A stretch of DNA of 10,630 bases from an uncultured Desulfovibrio sp. (GCA_947176055.1 CAMWPE010000072.1:1-10630), one strand, 5' to 3'. Counted from the stretch's first letter, positions 1-7,954 are shown. Made by a program: numbers and translations. Notes: generated from the letters alone by a model not told the origin.

Positions 1-635
1 CTCATTCTGACACATTGGTGAAATAATTGCTGCTATCTTTTGGACATTTTCCTGCGATCCACTCAGTGACATTTGGCCGCGGGGGTCAGGATAGCCTTTG
101 GCTCGGGAAACAAGTCGCCATAAAGGTAATTAAATCTTCGCCCAATTTCACGGGTAAGCTCCAGATGGGGCAATTGATCCTCGCCCACCGGAACTCCCTC
201 CGGCAGATAAAGCAGGATGTCGGCCGCCATAAGAACGGGATAGCAAAGGAAGCCGGCTGTTCCCAGATCCTTGTTGCTTATCTGGACAATCTGCTCCTTG
301 TACGTAGGATTGCGCTCGAGCCAGGAAAGTGGGGTGAACATCGAGAAAAGCAGGGATAATTCCGCGTGCTCGCGAACTCGCGATTGGCGGAAAATCACGC
401 ATTTATCCGGAGCCAGACCGGCCGCCAGCCAGTCCAGGGCCATTTCGCGGGAATTAGAGTCAATTTGCGACGGATCGGCGTAATCGCTGGTCAAAGCGTG
501 CAGATCGGCTATAAAAAAATAAGCCTCGCTATTATTCTGCAACTCGATCCAGTTTTTTAAGACGCCAAAAAAATGCCCGAGATGCAACCGGCCTGTGGGG
601 CGCATGCCGCTGACTACGCGTTTCTTTTCATTCAT
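1..635 (-). pseudogene. trpS: Tryptophanyl-tRNA synthetase, interrupted at the KMSKS loop and running off the window
   Basis: The intact family charges tRNA-Trp with tryptophan in the cytoplasm. The frame starting at the ATG at 635 gives 190 residues, against roughly 330 for the family. Visible are the class I HIGH-type motif HLGH (18-21), the WLERNPTYKEQ region (105-115), PVLMAADILLY (133-143) and GEDQLPHLE (151-159). After K188 the family normally reads about x-P-G-x-D-G-R-K-M-S-K-S-Y. Here the same frame reads C-H-stop-V-D-R-R-K-M-S-K-R-stop, so KMSK keeps its exact spacing behind an in-frame TGA (63-65). Past KMSK (about 36-38) a 2-nt deletion would explain the change to a frame reading SSNYFTNVSE towards the window start. 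The start has a good ribosome site (GAAGGA) and lies 29 nt behind the M50 gene. The family assignment is firm. Whether the lesions are true decay or assembly error is open. Confidence 0.85.
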
Positions 636-664
636 AAAATATATCCTTCGTCCATCATGGCGCT

Positions 665-1339
665 TTAATTAAAGCCCAGCAGGGAAAGAAGCGCTATGGC
701 CGAATACCTTATCAGGGGACCGAGAATGTTCCCCAGAATGCCGGTGAAAAGAAGCAATAGAAAGATTACAAAGCCGTAGCGCTCCCAGCTCAAAAAGCGC
801 CAGGCCAGATCGCGCGGCAGGAAATAAGCGAGAATCTTACTCCCGTCCAGCGGAGGAACCGGCATGAGATTCAACCAGCCCAGACCAAAATTTATGAGAA
901 CGCCAGCCTGACACGACTGCAAGGCGAAATTATAAACAGAGTTCGCGCTGTGTTCGGCATACGGAAAGATTCTGACGATAGCCCATAACAGAACGCCGAA
1001 GGCGATAGCCAGAAGAAAATTGGTAGCCGGTCCCGCGATAGACACCAGCGCCATGTCGCGCTTCGCGTCCCTGAAATTGCGGGGATCCACCGGCACCGGT
1101 TTGGCCCAGCCAAAGACAAAGGATCCCGCGACGCTGGTAAGGCCAAATACCGCGAGCCCCAGTGGATCAATATGAGGCAGAGGATTCAGCGTAAGCCTGC
1201 CCTGGGATTCCGCGGTATGATCGCCGCATAGACGGGCGACCCAGCCATGGGCGACCTCATGCAGGATAATCCCCAGCATGGCCGGAACCAGAGCCACCGC
1301 GAGCATGCGCAGGGCTGAATGAAGATCAAAATCAAACAT
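665..1339 (-). CDS. Site-2 protease family (M50) zinc metalloprotease, membrane-embedded
   Basis: This 224-residue multi-pass inner-membrane protein belongs to the compact rhomboid-sized M50 group, whose members cut substrates within the membrane. The zinc-binding HExxH is HEVAH at 27-31 inside the first membrane segment. The second half of the site is NLMPVPPLDG at 157-166, with D165 as the expected third zinc ligand. A GPATNF motif (103-108) lies between them, and further hydrophobic stretches fall near 12-26, 98-122, 140-160, 186-206 and 207-222. The length is normal and there is no PDZ domain. It starts at an ATG whose ribosome site is weak. It is followed after 29 nt by trpS on the same strand, an arrangement I recall from Desulfovibrio-type genomes, so the two are probably cotranscribed. 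The substrate cannot be inferred. Confidence 0.9.
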   Translation of the reverse strand: MFDFDLHSALRMLAVALVPAMLGIILHEVAHGWVARLCGDHTAESQGRLTLNPLPHIDPLGLAVFGLTSVAGSFVFGWAKPVPVDPRNFRDAKRDMALVSIAGPATNFLLAIAFGVLLWAIVRIFPYAEHSANSVYNFALQSCQAGVLINFGLGWLNLMPVPPLDGSKILAYFLPRDLAWRFLSWERYGFVIFLLLLFTGILGNILGPLIRYSAIALLSLLGFN

Positions 1340-1580
1340 ATGCTATTACGCGGCCTATTCCGTTTTATTGAGCTGAATATTGGCGGCTGTCGACGCGGTC
1401 GCGGCGCGATTCCAGGGACGCCGCTCGGTCGACGGAGTATTTTGGCCTTTTCAATCAAATCGCTATAACATCATAGGGACGCCCTGTCGAGATCGATGGC
1501 TGCTCGCGCGGTTCCCCCAACCTTCGCGGCTAACCAATAGCGGTTTGCGTCCGGAAAAGATTAAACCGGAATGCGAACGC
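1340..1580. other. Spacer upstream of the M50 gene; no gene recognised
   Basis: No convincing coding sequence is visible on either strand. The open frames here are arginine/proline-rich and look like composition artefacts. On the minus strand a possible sigma70-type promoter for the M50-trpS operon reads TCGACA (1485-1490), a 17-nt gap, then TATAGC (1462-1467). The match is only moderate and the implied leader is over 100 nt, so I do not list it as a separate feature. Confidence 0.5.
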
Positions 1581-1605
1581 AAAAAAAACCCGCCTCGCGG
1601 CGGGT
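1581..1605 (-). terminator. Rho-independent terminator downstream of the lipoprotein gene
   Basis: Read on the minus strand, ACCCGCC pairs perfectly with GGCGGGT (7 bp) around a 4-nt GCGA loop, followed directly by eight T. It begins 14 nt past the stop codon of the lipoprotein gene, so it closes the zinc-ribbon protein/lipoprotein unit and separates it from the M50-trpS unit. Confidence 0.92.
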
Positions 1606-1618
1606 CTCGGCTATTTTC

Positions 1619-2380
1619 CTAAAACGCCTTGTTGCCGGTTATGCTATCCCAGGTCGAAGGCTGGTTGTTGCCCGAGGCAGGATTGATCCATTTTAGAATG
1701 ATATTGCCGATATCCCAGGCCAGACTGCGGACGATCAAGCTGGACGGATCCGCCGGATTGCGCTCCGTAATGGTAAAAAGATAAAAATCGTGTTTCTTTT
1801 CTTTGTCCATAAGGCCGCCCTGGGCGATGGACCAGATCATGTTTCCCGTCTTTACGTCGTAGGCTTCCACGGAGAGCGAAATGGAGCTTTCGCCGCCGCT
1901 GCCGCCGTCCATGTAATGATTGATAAAGCCGCCGATTAAAACCTGCGCTCCCTTCTGCCGGGCCAGCGCGAGCGCCCTGTTGCGCTCGAAGGGACCGGCC
2001 TGCGGCGCGTATTCCAATGTGCTAAACGCTCCCTGCGACAACCACACCTGCCAGATCTGCCGCGAAATAAGATCGCTGAATGTAACGGCGTTCGTCATCT
2101 GCTGCATTGTCCGCAACGGCACCATGAGCGCCGTTGGCCTGTATCCCAGCGGCGACTGCGGTCGCACATACACGGCCGGAGGTTGCCTGCGCACAAAATT
2201 ATCGGTAAGAATCTGGAATGGCGCGCTGAAATCGCCGGTCAGCGAAACGCTGGAATAACTGTCGTCCGGCGATCTGGCGCAACCCAGACTGGCTCCAACC
2301 ATAACGCATATCAACATAATCTTTAACGCGAGGCCGCGGACGAAGCCGCCCGACGCCGGACCGTCAAAACTCCGCTTCAT
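1619..2380 (-). CDS. Putative outer-membrane lipoprotein (253 aa), CsgG/FlgO-like in appearance
   Basis: The N-terminus has basic residues up to K20, a hydrophobic core (about 20-32) and SLGC with Cys at 34. This suggests a signal peptidase II site, although Ser at -3 is less usual than Leu. The rest is soluble and periplasmic-like. The stretch with GAQVLIGGFINHY (145-157), then SISLSVEAYDVKTG (166-179) and MIWS, resembles the alternating pattern of CsgG/TolB-N/FlgO-type lipoproteins, which detect whether a component is recruited and describe 'bodies' of the form xVxAYDxxTGxxIWS. That resemblance is by eye only and no function should be assigned from it. The ATG at 2380 is preceded by TGGAGAA with good spacing. 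The gene follows the zinc-ribbon membrane protein by 67 nt and ends just before a strong terminator. Confidence 0.8.
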   Translation of the reverse strand: MKRSFDGPASGGFVRGLALKIMLICVMVGASLGCARSPDDSYSSVSLTGDFSAPFQILTDNFVRRQPPAVYVRPQSPLGYRPTALMVPLRTMQQMTNAVTFSDLISRQIWQVWLSQGAFSTLEYAPQAGPFERNRALALARQKGAQVLIGGFINHYMDGGSGGESSISLSVEAYDVKTGNMIWSIAQGGLMDKEKKHDFYLFTITERNPADPSSLIVRSLAWDIGNIILKWINPASGNNQPSTWDSITGNKAF

Positions 2381-2447
2381 ATCTATTCTCCAGAACTGAA
2401 ATTTATCTGTCGTTTTATTGACATTTGCAAAATTTATTCCTAGACAT

Positions 2448-3368
2448 TCATTGTCCTAACAGGGCGGAAACTCCGGAGAGCAATGGCGCGAAAAAAAGGA
2501 CGAGAGGCGCGAAGCCGGCGAGGGTTTTCGGCCAGGACAATTCCATGGCGGTCTTGCAACCGACGGCAAGGCAGCCAAGTCCCCAGAAAAGTCCGGCCAT
2601 GGAGCCGATAGCCGGAACCACGCAAAGGAGGGACGGCGCGGCGCTGTAAGCCATTATCCGGAAAACGAGGGAAAAATCGCTTTTGGCCGGCGCTACAAGC
2701 CGGTAAACGAGCCACATGATCAAACTGAAAAAATATAATTGGAAGACGAGGATTCCGCATCTTAAAACAGCGTCCAGCAAGAGATTCGAGTCCGGCTCCA
2801 AGAGTTTCAAAAGCTCCGCCGTTTGCGGATCGTCCATAAATTTATCGCTGAAATAATTATAAAACACATAGGACCAGACGCGCTCCATGACGCATTGAAT
2901 GACCGCGACTATCAAATAAAACACGAAGGCGCGCTGTTTGGGAGCATCCTTGGGAAGCATGCTAAAAAACAGCCTCGCGGAAAACATGACGCGGACGACT
3001 GTCTGATAAAAAGCCGAGAACCAGCCCGCTTCGCCAGGCGCGAATTCCCACGGGTTGACAAGCGCCGCGATAGAAATGCCACCGTCGTTTTTTATGGGTT
3101 TGGAACTTCTGCCAGGCGCGAATCGCTCCGCCTCGCGCTCGTAAGCGCGCTTCGCCACCAAGCGAATATCCTCCTCTTCCTCTTGCGGTTGCGGGGGAGC
3201 CGCGGGCTTTTTAGGGGTGGCCGGCGCGGGGCCAATAGTTCCGTTTTTCGCGGAGACGCGAAACCGGAAATGGCATTGCGGACAAGTGGCGATGACGGTT
3301 TCTTTACCCGCGAATGTGTCTTCGTTTACGTCGCGATGAAATCCGCACTGAGGACATTCTATTTTCAC
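2448..3368 (-). CDS. Zinc-ribbon (MJ0042-type) protein with C-terminal Yip1-like membrane domain
   Basis: I place the start at the GTG at 3368, which gives 306 residues beginning MKIECPQCGF. That is the usual opening of MJ0042 zinc ribbons, and GGAGG lies 4 nt upstream. A TTG at 3386 would add six residues but has no ribosome site. The zinc ribbon has paired cysteines C5/C8 and C29/C32. A Pro/Glu-rich linker (about 45-75) leads to a domain with roughly five membrane segments (about 146-166, 198-224, 234-254, 256-272, 282-302), typical of Yip1-family proteins. The role is unknown; the layout suggests a cytoplasmic zinc-binding head on an inner-membrane domain. It precedes the lipoprotein gene by 67 nt, probably as one unit. 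A TATAAA sits at 3410-3415 in a plausible -10 position, but no matching -35 is seen. The stop is TGA. Confidence 0.82.
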   Translation of the reverse strand: MKIECPQCGFHRDVNEDTFAGKETVIATCPQCHFRFRVSAKNGTIGPAPATPKKPAAPPQPQEEEEDIRLVAKRAYEREAERFAPGRSSKPIKNDGGISIAALVNPWEFAPGEAGWFSAFYQTVVRVMFSARLFFSMLPKDAPKQRAFVFYLIVAVIQCVMERVWSYVFYNYFSDKFMDDPQTAELLKLLEPDSNLLLDAVLRCGILVFQLYFFSLIMWLVYRLVAPAKSDFSLVFRIMAYSAAPSLLCVVPAIGSMAGLFWGLGCLAVGCKTAMELSWPKTLAGFAPLVLFFAPLLSGVSALLGQ

Positions 3369-3430
3369 TCGGCCTCCGGCCGCCAATCCGGAAATTCCAG
3401 CCTGGCTTATTTATAGCTAACAAGGGATGA

Positions 3431-3625
3431 CAGCCCGGATCGCGTCTTTCATTTGTTCGTCATGGAATTCGCGTCCAGGTTTACGAACCGCTGACTAAAT
3501 GGTATTCGGTCAAAACCGCGAATGCCTGCGACATTCCCGGTTCGCTCGCTTTTAACATTTTTAATGACGATTCGCCACAGGCAAAACCGGATCTCCTCGC
3601 GATCCGGAGGCGCGGGGAGAGACGA
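3431..3625 (+). other. Open, coding-like stretch without a start codon, directly upstream of the ThyX-like gene
   Basis: This frame is continuous with the ThyX-like gene from the codon after the TGA at 3428-3430. It reads as plausible protein (for example IRVQVYEPLTKWYSVKTAN, then DIPGSLAFNIFNDDS) but contains no ATG, GTG or TTG. The ThyX fold begins naturally at the downstream ATG (3626), which has its own ribosome site, so I do not extend the gene. On the minus strand the same DNA offers MSQAFAVLTEYHLVSG followed, after a frame change, by RKPGREFHDEQMKDAIRAV. The strand is therefore ambiguous. It may be a decayed gene fragment or simply the spacer between divergent genes. Confidence 0.3.
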
Positions 3626-4393
3626 ATGCTGAAAGAAAACTTTACCGGCTCGGGCAAGGTCATCCTGCTGGCCGGCGGCGGAAAGATCTTTACCGATATA
3701 GCCGCCCGCTTTGTCCGCAGCGAAAGGGAGCTGGAAGAGATCGCCGCTTCGCCCTATTCGAAACAAATAGTTCGCAATATACTGGATAGCAACCACCGCG
3801 CGGCCCTGGAATTCGATTATTTTCTGTTTGGCGTCGACGGTTATTCCCGGGTTACGGAAACGCAACTCGTCCGCAAGCGCCTCGCCTCATATCTCATTAA
3901 ATCCGGACGGGCCGAACTGGCCGGCAAGCGCGTGTTCGAAGTCGCGTATCCGGAAAAAGTCGCCGCCTTTTCCGCGCTCTTGACCTTGCCGGACGGCTCG
4001 AGGGCGACCTTGTCCGGCAAGGATCTGGCCGATCTCGCCGCGCAGTGGTACGACGCCGGCGCTCGCGCCGGTCTGCCGGAGGAAGAGTTGCGTTATCTCA
4101 AACCGCAGGCGACAGTGTTCAAAGGCATCATCGGCATGAACGCCCACGCCCTGCTTGACTGGTTCGCCATCCGCTGTTGCAAAAACGCCCAGGCGGAGAT
4201 CCGGGATCTCGCCTGGAAGATGTTGCGGCTCTGCCAGGAAGCGGCGCCTGATCTGTTCGAGGACGCCGGCCCCAATTGCGTCCAACTCGGCTATTGTCCT
4301 GAAAACAAACTGCAAAACGCGGCCTGCCAGGGCAAAATTCCCACAAAAAAAGAAGCTCTAAAGATTTTAAAAGAAGCGCGCCGCCAAAAATGA
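3626..4393 (+). CDS. ThyX-family (flavin-dependent thymidylate synthase-like) protein with degenerate signature
   Basis: ThyX makes dTMP from dUMP using FAD and methylene-tetrahydrofolate. The 255-residue product follows the fold order: KVILLAGGG at the N-terminus, DSNHRAALEFDYFLF (54-68), QLVRKRLASYLIKSGR (80-95), FEVAYP (104-109), KPQATVFK (159-166), then MNAHALLDWFAIR (171-183) and AQAEIR (188-193), with a cysteine-bearing tail (C218, C224, C234). Against the ThyX signature RHRxxSxNExSxRY, R83, R85, S88, S93 and R95 are kept, but His is K84, the Asn/Gln-Glu/Gln pair is L91-I92... by alignment LI at 90-91, and the final Tyr is A96. The usual LEH is LEF, and AQWEIR is AQAEIR. R183 matches the family's conserved late arginine. 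The start has GGGGAG 6 nt upstream. It is the only plus-strand gene here. It may be a diverged active enzyme or a paralogue that lost activity. Confidence 0.78.
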   Translation: MLKENFTGSGKVILLAGGGKIFTDIAARFVRSERELEEIAASPYSKQIVRNILDSNHRAALEFDYFLFGVDGYSRVTETQLVRKRLASYLIKSGRAELAGKRVFEVAYPEKVAAFSALLTLPDGSRATLSGKDLADLAAQWYDAGARAGLPEEELRYLKPQATVFKGIIGMNAHALLDWFAIRCCKNAQAEIRDLAWKMLRLCQEAAPDLFEDAGPNCVQLGYCPENKLQNAACQGKIPTKKEALKILKEARRQK

Positions 4394-4471
4394 CGCGCCA
4401 GCTTTTCGCTCCGGACGCCCTCGCGCGAGACCGGTGACGAAACCCGTTTTACCCGCGAGCGCCCCGGTTTA

Positions 4472-5764
4472 CTATAGCTCGTTTTTCTCGGCCCTGGTCG
4501 CGTCAAGGCTGACCGCCCCAATAGTTACGCCCAGGGCGCACATGGCTTCGGCCAGCCACCAGATCCGGTAAAAATCGTGGCCAAACACGCCATTGATGAG
4601 CCAGGCGACGAAACCCAGCCAGAACCAGGCCGTAAGCGCCCAATAAACTCCCCCTTCGTCCCCGTTTTTTATCCTCGGATATATCCGTTTCAGGGTCCAG
4701 AGCAGGAAACCTCCGATAAAAACGGCGGCGCAAAAAAAGCCTGTCAAGCCATGGGCGCACAGGATATCGAGATAGAGGTTATGGGGATGGCTTATGGTGA
4801 TCGCTTCCCTGGCCGGCGCCAGCCCCATTTCCCTGAAAGCCGCGTTATACTGCCCCGCTCCGGCCCCGAAAAAGGGATGGGCCATAAATACCTTCCAGGC
4901 CAGGCCCCAGAGATCCCAGCGATTGTCGGAAGCGACGGCCGCGGGATCCAGTCGCCCAGGCTGACAGAGGGAGAAAAGCCAGAGAATCAGGGCGGGCCAT
5001 AGCCAGGTTCCCGCGCGTCGCGGGCCGCGCGAGAGAAGGCCCCAGAGAAACACGGCGCCAGCGACGGCGAGGATCGAACTGCGACTGGACGCGCCAACGA
5101 GCAAAATCCAGGCGGGCCAGAAGACGGCGCAAAAAATAAAAGCGACGGCTATCCGGCCCATTTTCTCCCGGAGAATAAACCAGACGCCGCAGGCGGGAAC
5201 GAAGGCCAGAGCCAGATAATTGCCGACTGTGTAGTCGCCCAGACTGCCGGTTAACCGGCCGGCGTTGGGCTGATAACCCATGATGAAATCGCGCCCCGTA
5301 TATATCTGCCAAAGGCCGTCGAGCCCCTCCCAGAAACATGCGAAGACGAATGCCCAGACGAGCAGGCGAAGCTGTTTGCCGCTCTTGACGCATTCCATGG
5401 CTATAAAAGGCAGGATATAGGCCTTGTTGACGCCCATTCCCGCGTGAAGCAACGAATTCAAGGGATGAATGGAAAATATTACGCCGATCAGGACAAGGGC
5501 GGCCGCGAAGAAAAAAAGCCAACGGACGCTCAGGTTGGCCAGGACGCTTTCGCGCCACCCATGCCGGTAGTACAGAATAAGAAAGATCAGGCATAAGGGA
5601 GGCATGACTTCGCGGAAGCCGTAACCGATGGGAAAAAGAGCGACGGAAAGCCAGAACGTCGCGAAAAGCGCCCGTTGCCAGAAGCTGGTCGGCGAAGTTC
5701 GCCAGGATTCAAGAAAATTTCGCGCCGTCTCGCGAAGGGCGCGAATCCGGGACGCGAAAAGCAA
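4472..5764 (-). CDS. O-antigen ligase/polymerase (WaaL/Wzy-like) membrane protein
   Basis: This 430-residue protein has about ten to twelve hydrophobic segments. It carries the periplasmic features of the O-antigen ligase family: ASSRSS at 225-230, HPFFGAGAGQY at 296-306 and HPHNLYLD at 326-333, followed by CAHGLTGF. Members join O-antigen or related glycans to lipid carriers at the periplasmic face of the inner membrane, so a role in lipopolysaccharide or surface glycan assembly is likely. Ligase and polymerase cannot be told apart here. The start is a TTG at 5764, one nucleotide after the TGA of the upstream flavin-protein gene. The ribosome site is weak (GAAG), so translational coupling is likely. 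No internal Met offers a better start before residue 54. There is no glycosyltransferase neighbour, so it is not inside a visible glycan cluster. Confidence 0.85.
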   Translation of the reverse strand: MLFASRIRALRETARNFLESWRTSPTSFWQRALFATFWLSVALFPIGYGFREVMPPLCLIFLILYYRHGWRESVLANLSVRWLFFFAAALVLIGVIFSIHPLNSLLHAGMGVNKAYILPFIAMECVKSGKQLRLLVWAFVFACFWEGLDGLWQIYTGRDFIMGYQPNAGRLTGSLGDYTVGNYLALAFVPACGVWFILREKMGRIAVAFIFCAVFWPAWILLVGASSRSSILAVAGAVFLWGLLSRGPRRAGTWLWPALILWLFSLCQPGRLDPAAVASDNRWDLWGLAWKVFMAHPFFGAGAGQYNAAFREMGLAPAREAITISHPHNLYLDILCAHGLTGFFCAAVFIGGFLLWTLKRIYPRIKNGDEGGVYWALTAWFWLGFVAWLINGVFGHDFYRIWWLAEAMCALGVTIGAVSLDATRAEKNEL

Positions 5765-5765
5765 A

Positions 5766-6224
5766 TCAGTCTTCGCGCGGCTCGCAGTTTTTGCCCGAAA
5801 GGGATAAAATCGCGATCTTTATAACGCTTACCCGGTTGAGCAAGCTCATGGGAGATGGTCTGGGGCATAGCGCGGCGTATTTTTCGCCTATGGCGTCCAG
5901 GGCCGCGGCCTTTTCGGCGGGATCTTCCACGAGGGACGCCTGCCCCGTTCCGCAGACGGATTTAAAATAAGTCGTATATTTTTCGCGATCGATGCGGATG
6001 TCAATGGCCAGATTGAACGCGACCTCCGGATGGGCGCGAATCAAGTCCAGTTTTCTGCCTTCTTTGGCGCAATGGATATAGATCTTATTTTCAATCTTTC
6101 CAAAATTAAAAGGAAGGCAATAGGGGAAAGGCTCGTCGCGGAAGGCGATATTAATTATTGCCGCTTTGTCGAAGACAAGCTCAAAAAATTCCGGACTGTT
6201 GTTTTCCCTGTCCTTGCGACGCAT
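5766..6224 (-). CDS. Pyridoxamine 5'-phosphate oxidase-like FMN-binding protein (NimA-like)
   Basis: This 152-residue soluble protein is normal in length for the small split-barrel flavoproteins related to PNPOx and NimA. It shows the family's MRRKDRE start, PYCLPFNF (34-41), HCAKEGRKLDLI (51-62), YFKSVCGTGQASLVED (86-101) and VSVIKI...SLSGK (132-145). Relatives bind FMN or haem and reduce small molecules; the substrate is not predictable, so neither vitamin B6 synthesis nor nitroimidazole reduction should be assumed. The ATG at 6224 has AAAGGCGG upstream. It is separated from hcp by hcp's terminator, so it needs its own promoter in the short AT-rich stretch near 6235-6260. It probably heads a two-gene unit with the O-antigen ligase-like gene, which begins 1 nt after its stop. 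Confidence 0.85.
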   Translation of the reverse strand: MRRKDRENNSPEFFELVFDKAAIINIAFRDEPFPYCLPFNFGKIENKIYIHCAKEGRKLDLIRAHPEVAFNLAIDIRIDREKYTTYFKSVCGTGQASLVEDPAEKAAALDAIGEKYAALCPRPSPMSLLNRVSVIKIAILSLSGKNCEPRED

Positions 6225-6293
6225 TTATTCCGCCTTTGCAAATTAAAAATTAATTGCGGCGCGTCGATGACCGGCGGAGCCGCGACTCGCGCG

Positions 6294-6327
6294 AAAAAGT
6301 CTCCCGCCGCCAATGACGACGGGAGAC
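6294..6327 (-). terminator. Rho-independent terminator of hcp
   Basis: On the minus strand GTCTCCCGTCG pairs with CGGCGGGAGAC (11 bp with one T-G wobble) across a 7-nt loop and runs into five T. It lies 17 nt past the hcp stop codon, ends that transcript and isolates it from the flavoprotein gene. Confidence 0.92.
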
Positions 6328-6343
6328 GCGCTATAAACGTTAT

Positions 6344-7954
6344 TTACTTTTGAGCCAGACAGGTTTTGAGATCCTCGTCCGGAGTCGTGATCAGTTTTAG
6401 GTTAAACTTATCGACCAGAACCTTGAGAATGGCCGGGGAAACGAAGGCCGGCAATGTGGGTCCAATGATGATGTTCTTTATGCCAAGGGATAGGAGCGCG
6501 AGCAACACGCAGACGGCTTTCTGCTCGTACCAGCCCAGGACCAGGGAAAGGGGCAGATCGTTTACGTCGCATTTGAGAGCGCCAGCCAGGGCTTGCGCCG
6601 TTTTAATGGCCGTATAGGCGTCGTTGCACTGGCCGCAGTCCATATAACGGGGAAAATCGCCCAGTTTCCCAAGTTTCTTGTCATAGAATCGATATTTGGC
6701 GCAACCCAAGGTGAGGATGACGGTGTCATGCGGGGCCTTTTCGACAAATTCCGTGTAATATTTGCGGGAGGGGAATGCGCCGTCGCAACCGCCGACCACG
6801 AAAATATGCCGGAGCGCGCCGTTGGCTACGGCCTCAAGGATGGCCGGAGCCGCGTCCGCGAGGGTCTTGCGCCCAAAGCCGGTGAGAATCTCCTCGCCTT
6901 CGTAATCGTCGTCGAAGCCTTCCATTTCCTGTGCTTTGGCAATCACTTCGGAAAAGTCCTGGCTATGACAATATTTGCAACCGGGCCAGCCCACATTTCC
7001 GGTTGTAAACACATGCTCGCCGTAGTCGCGGGGATTCTGCAGGCAGTTGGTCGTGAACAGGATGGGTCCGGGGAATTTGGGGAATTCCCTCTGCTGATTC
7101 TGCCACGCGGAGCCGAAATTGGCGACCAGATGCTTATGCTCCTTGAGTTTCGGATAACCGTGCGCGGGGAGCATTTCGCCGTGCGTGTAAATATTAATGC
7201 CCTTGCCCTCGGTCTGCTTCAGCAACGCTTCCAGATCCGGCAGATCATGGCCGCTGATCATGATGGCCTTGCCCTTTTTATGACCCAGGGACACCGGGGA
7301 AGGAACCGGATTGCCGAAGCGCTCTGTGTTGCCCTTATCCAGAAGCTCCATGGCCTTTATGCTTCCTGTTCCGCATTCGAGAACAATGCCAAGCCAGCCG
7401 CCAAGATCGCGCGTTTCCTGATCCCACTCCGTGCCGGCGATCAGGGCCTTGCGGACAAAACGGGACAGATCCGCGTCCCTTTGATCCATTCTGGCCGCGT
7501 GCGTCTTGTACGCGCATAGACCCTTCAGTCCGAAAAGAAGCGTTTGCATGGCGCTGTCCACGTCGGCGTCCGGGCTGAAGGCTCCCAATCCCACTACTTT
7601 TTCGGTAAGACCGGCCAGATATTCGTCGAAGGTTTGCTGGAGATCCTCCGGTGTTTCGCCTGTTTGAGCCGCGAGAGTCCGACAGGAATTGAAAGCGTCG
7701 AGGGCAAATTTCCGGATGGCCGCCGGATCAAAGTTGACGTTGGTCAAAGTCGCGAACAGCGCCTCGGCGATAAAATCGTCGTAGCCTACGACGTCGATGC
7801 CTTTCTTTTCGGCCTGATTGACCAGAACGGAGAGGCGACGGAGCAGATAGACAAGCTGATCCTGCAAATGAGACACTTCCGGATTTTTGCCGCATACGCC
7901 GGTTATAGTACAGCCCACGCCTTTGGCGGTTTGCTCGCATTGATCGCAGAACAT
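6344..7954 (-). CDS. hcp: Hybrid cluster protein (hydroxylamine reductase), class I
   Basis: Hcp is a cytoplasmic iron-sulfur enzyme linked to nitrosative stress; hydroxylamine reductase and NO reductase activities have been described for the family. The 536-residue product is full length. The N-terminal cubane ligands are C3, C6, C15 and C21, the spacing seen in Desulfovibrio-type class I proteins rather than the enterobacterial type. All expected hybrid-cluster ligands are present: H236 (SGHDL), E260 (HGEMLPAH), C304 (TTNC), C390 (GGCDG), C418 (LGCAK), C443 (CGQCND), E478 and K480 (WYEQK). It should be active. The ATG has GGAG 5 nt upstream. The gene is monocistronic by its terminator and has a perfect inverted repeat about 70-90 nt upstream. 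No adjacent hcr-type reductase or ferredoxin is seen. Confidence 0.97.
   Translation of the reverse strand: MFCDQCEQTAKGVGCTITGVCGKNPEVSHLQDQLVYLLRRLSVLVNQAEKKGIDVVGYDDFIAEALFATLTNVNFDPAAIRKFALDAFNSCRTLAAQTGETPEDLQQTFDEYLAGLTEKVVGLGAFSPDADVDSAMQTLLFGLKGLCAYKTHAARMDQRDADLSRFVRKALIAGTEWDQETRDLGGWLGIVLECGTGSIKAMELLDKGNTERFGNPVPSPVSLGHKKGKAIMISGHDLPDLEALLKQTEGKGINIYTHGEMLPAHGYPKLKEHKHLVANFGSAWQNQQREFPKFPGPILFTTNCLQNPRDYGEHVFTTGNVGWPGCKYCHSQDFSEVIAKAQEMEGFDDDYEGEEILTGFGRKTLADAAPAILEAVANGALRHIFVVGGCDGAFPSRKYYTEFVEKAPHDTVILTLGCAKYRFYDKKLGKLGDFPRYMDCGQCNDAYTAIKTAQALAGALKCDVNDLPLSLVLGWYEQKAVCVLLALLSLGIKNIIIGPTLPAFVSPAILKVLVDKFNLKLITTPDEDLKTCLAQK

Noticed and set aside
63..65. Readthrough or recoding of TGA (selenocysteine, glycine or tryptophan) in trpS
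   Set aside because: TGA ends other intact genes here (zinc-ribbon gene, flavoprotein gene, ThyX-like gene). Flanking invariant residues are also changed and a second in-frame stop and shift follow, so a lesion is simpler.
1186..1458. 90-residue minus-strand frame overlapping the M50 gene start
   Set aside because: Mostly an out-of-frame reading of the M50 gene. The upstream part is Arg/Pro-rich and unrecognised.
2823..3416. 197-residue open frame on the plus strand
   Set aside because: Antisense to the zinc-ribbon/Yip1-like gene, arginine-rich and without domain features.
6593..7519. 308-residue open frame on the plus strand
   Set aside because: It is entirely antisense to hcp, whose ligand residues and full length are certain. 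The antisense frame is open because of GC-rich codon composition and resembles no family.
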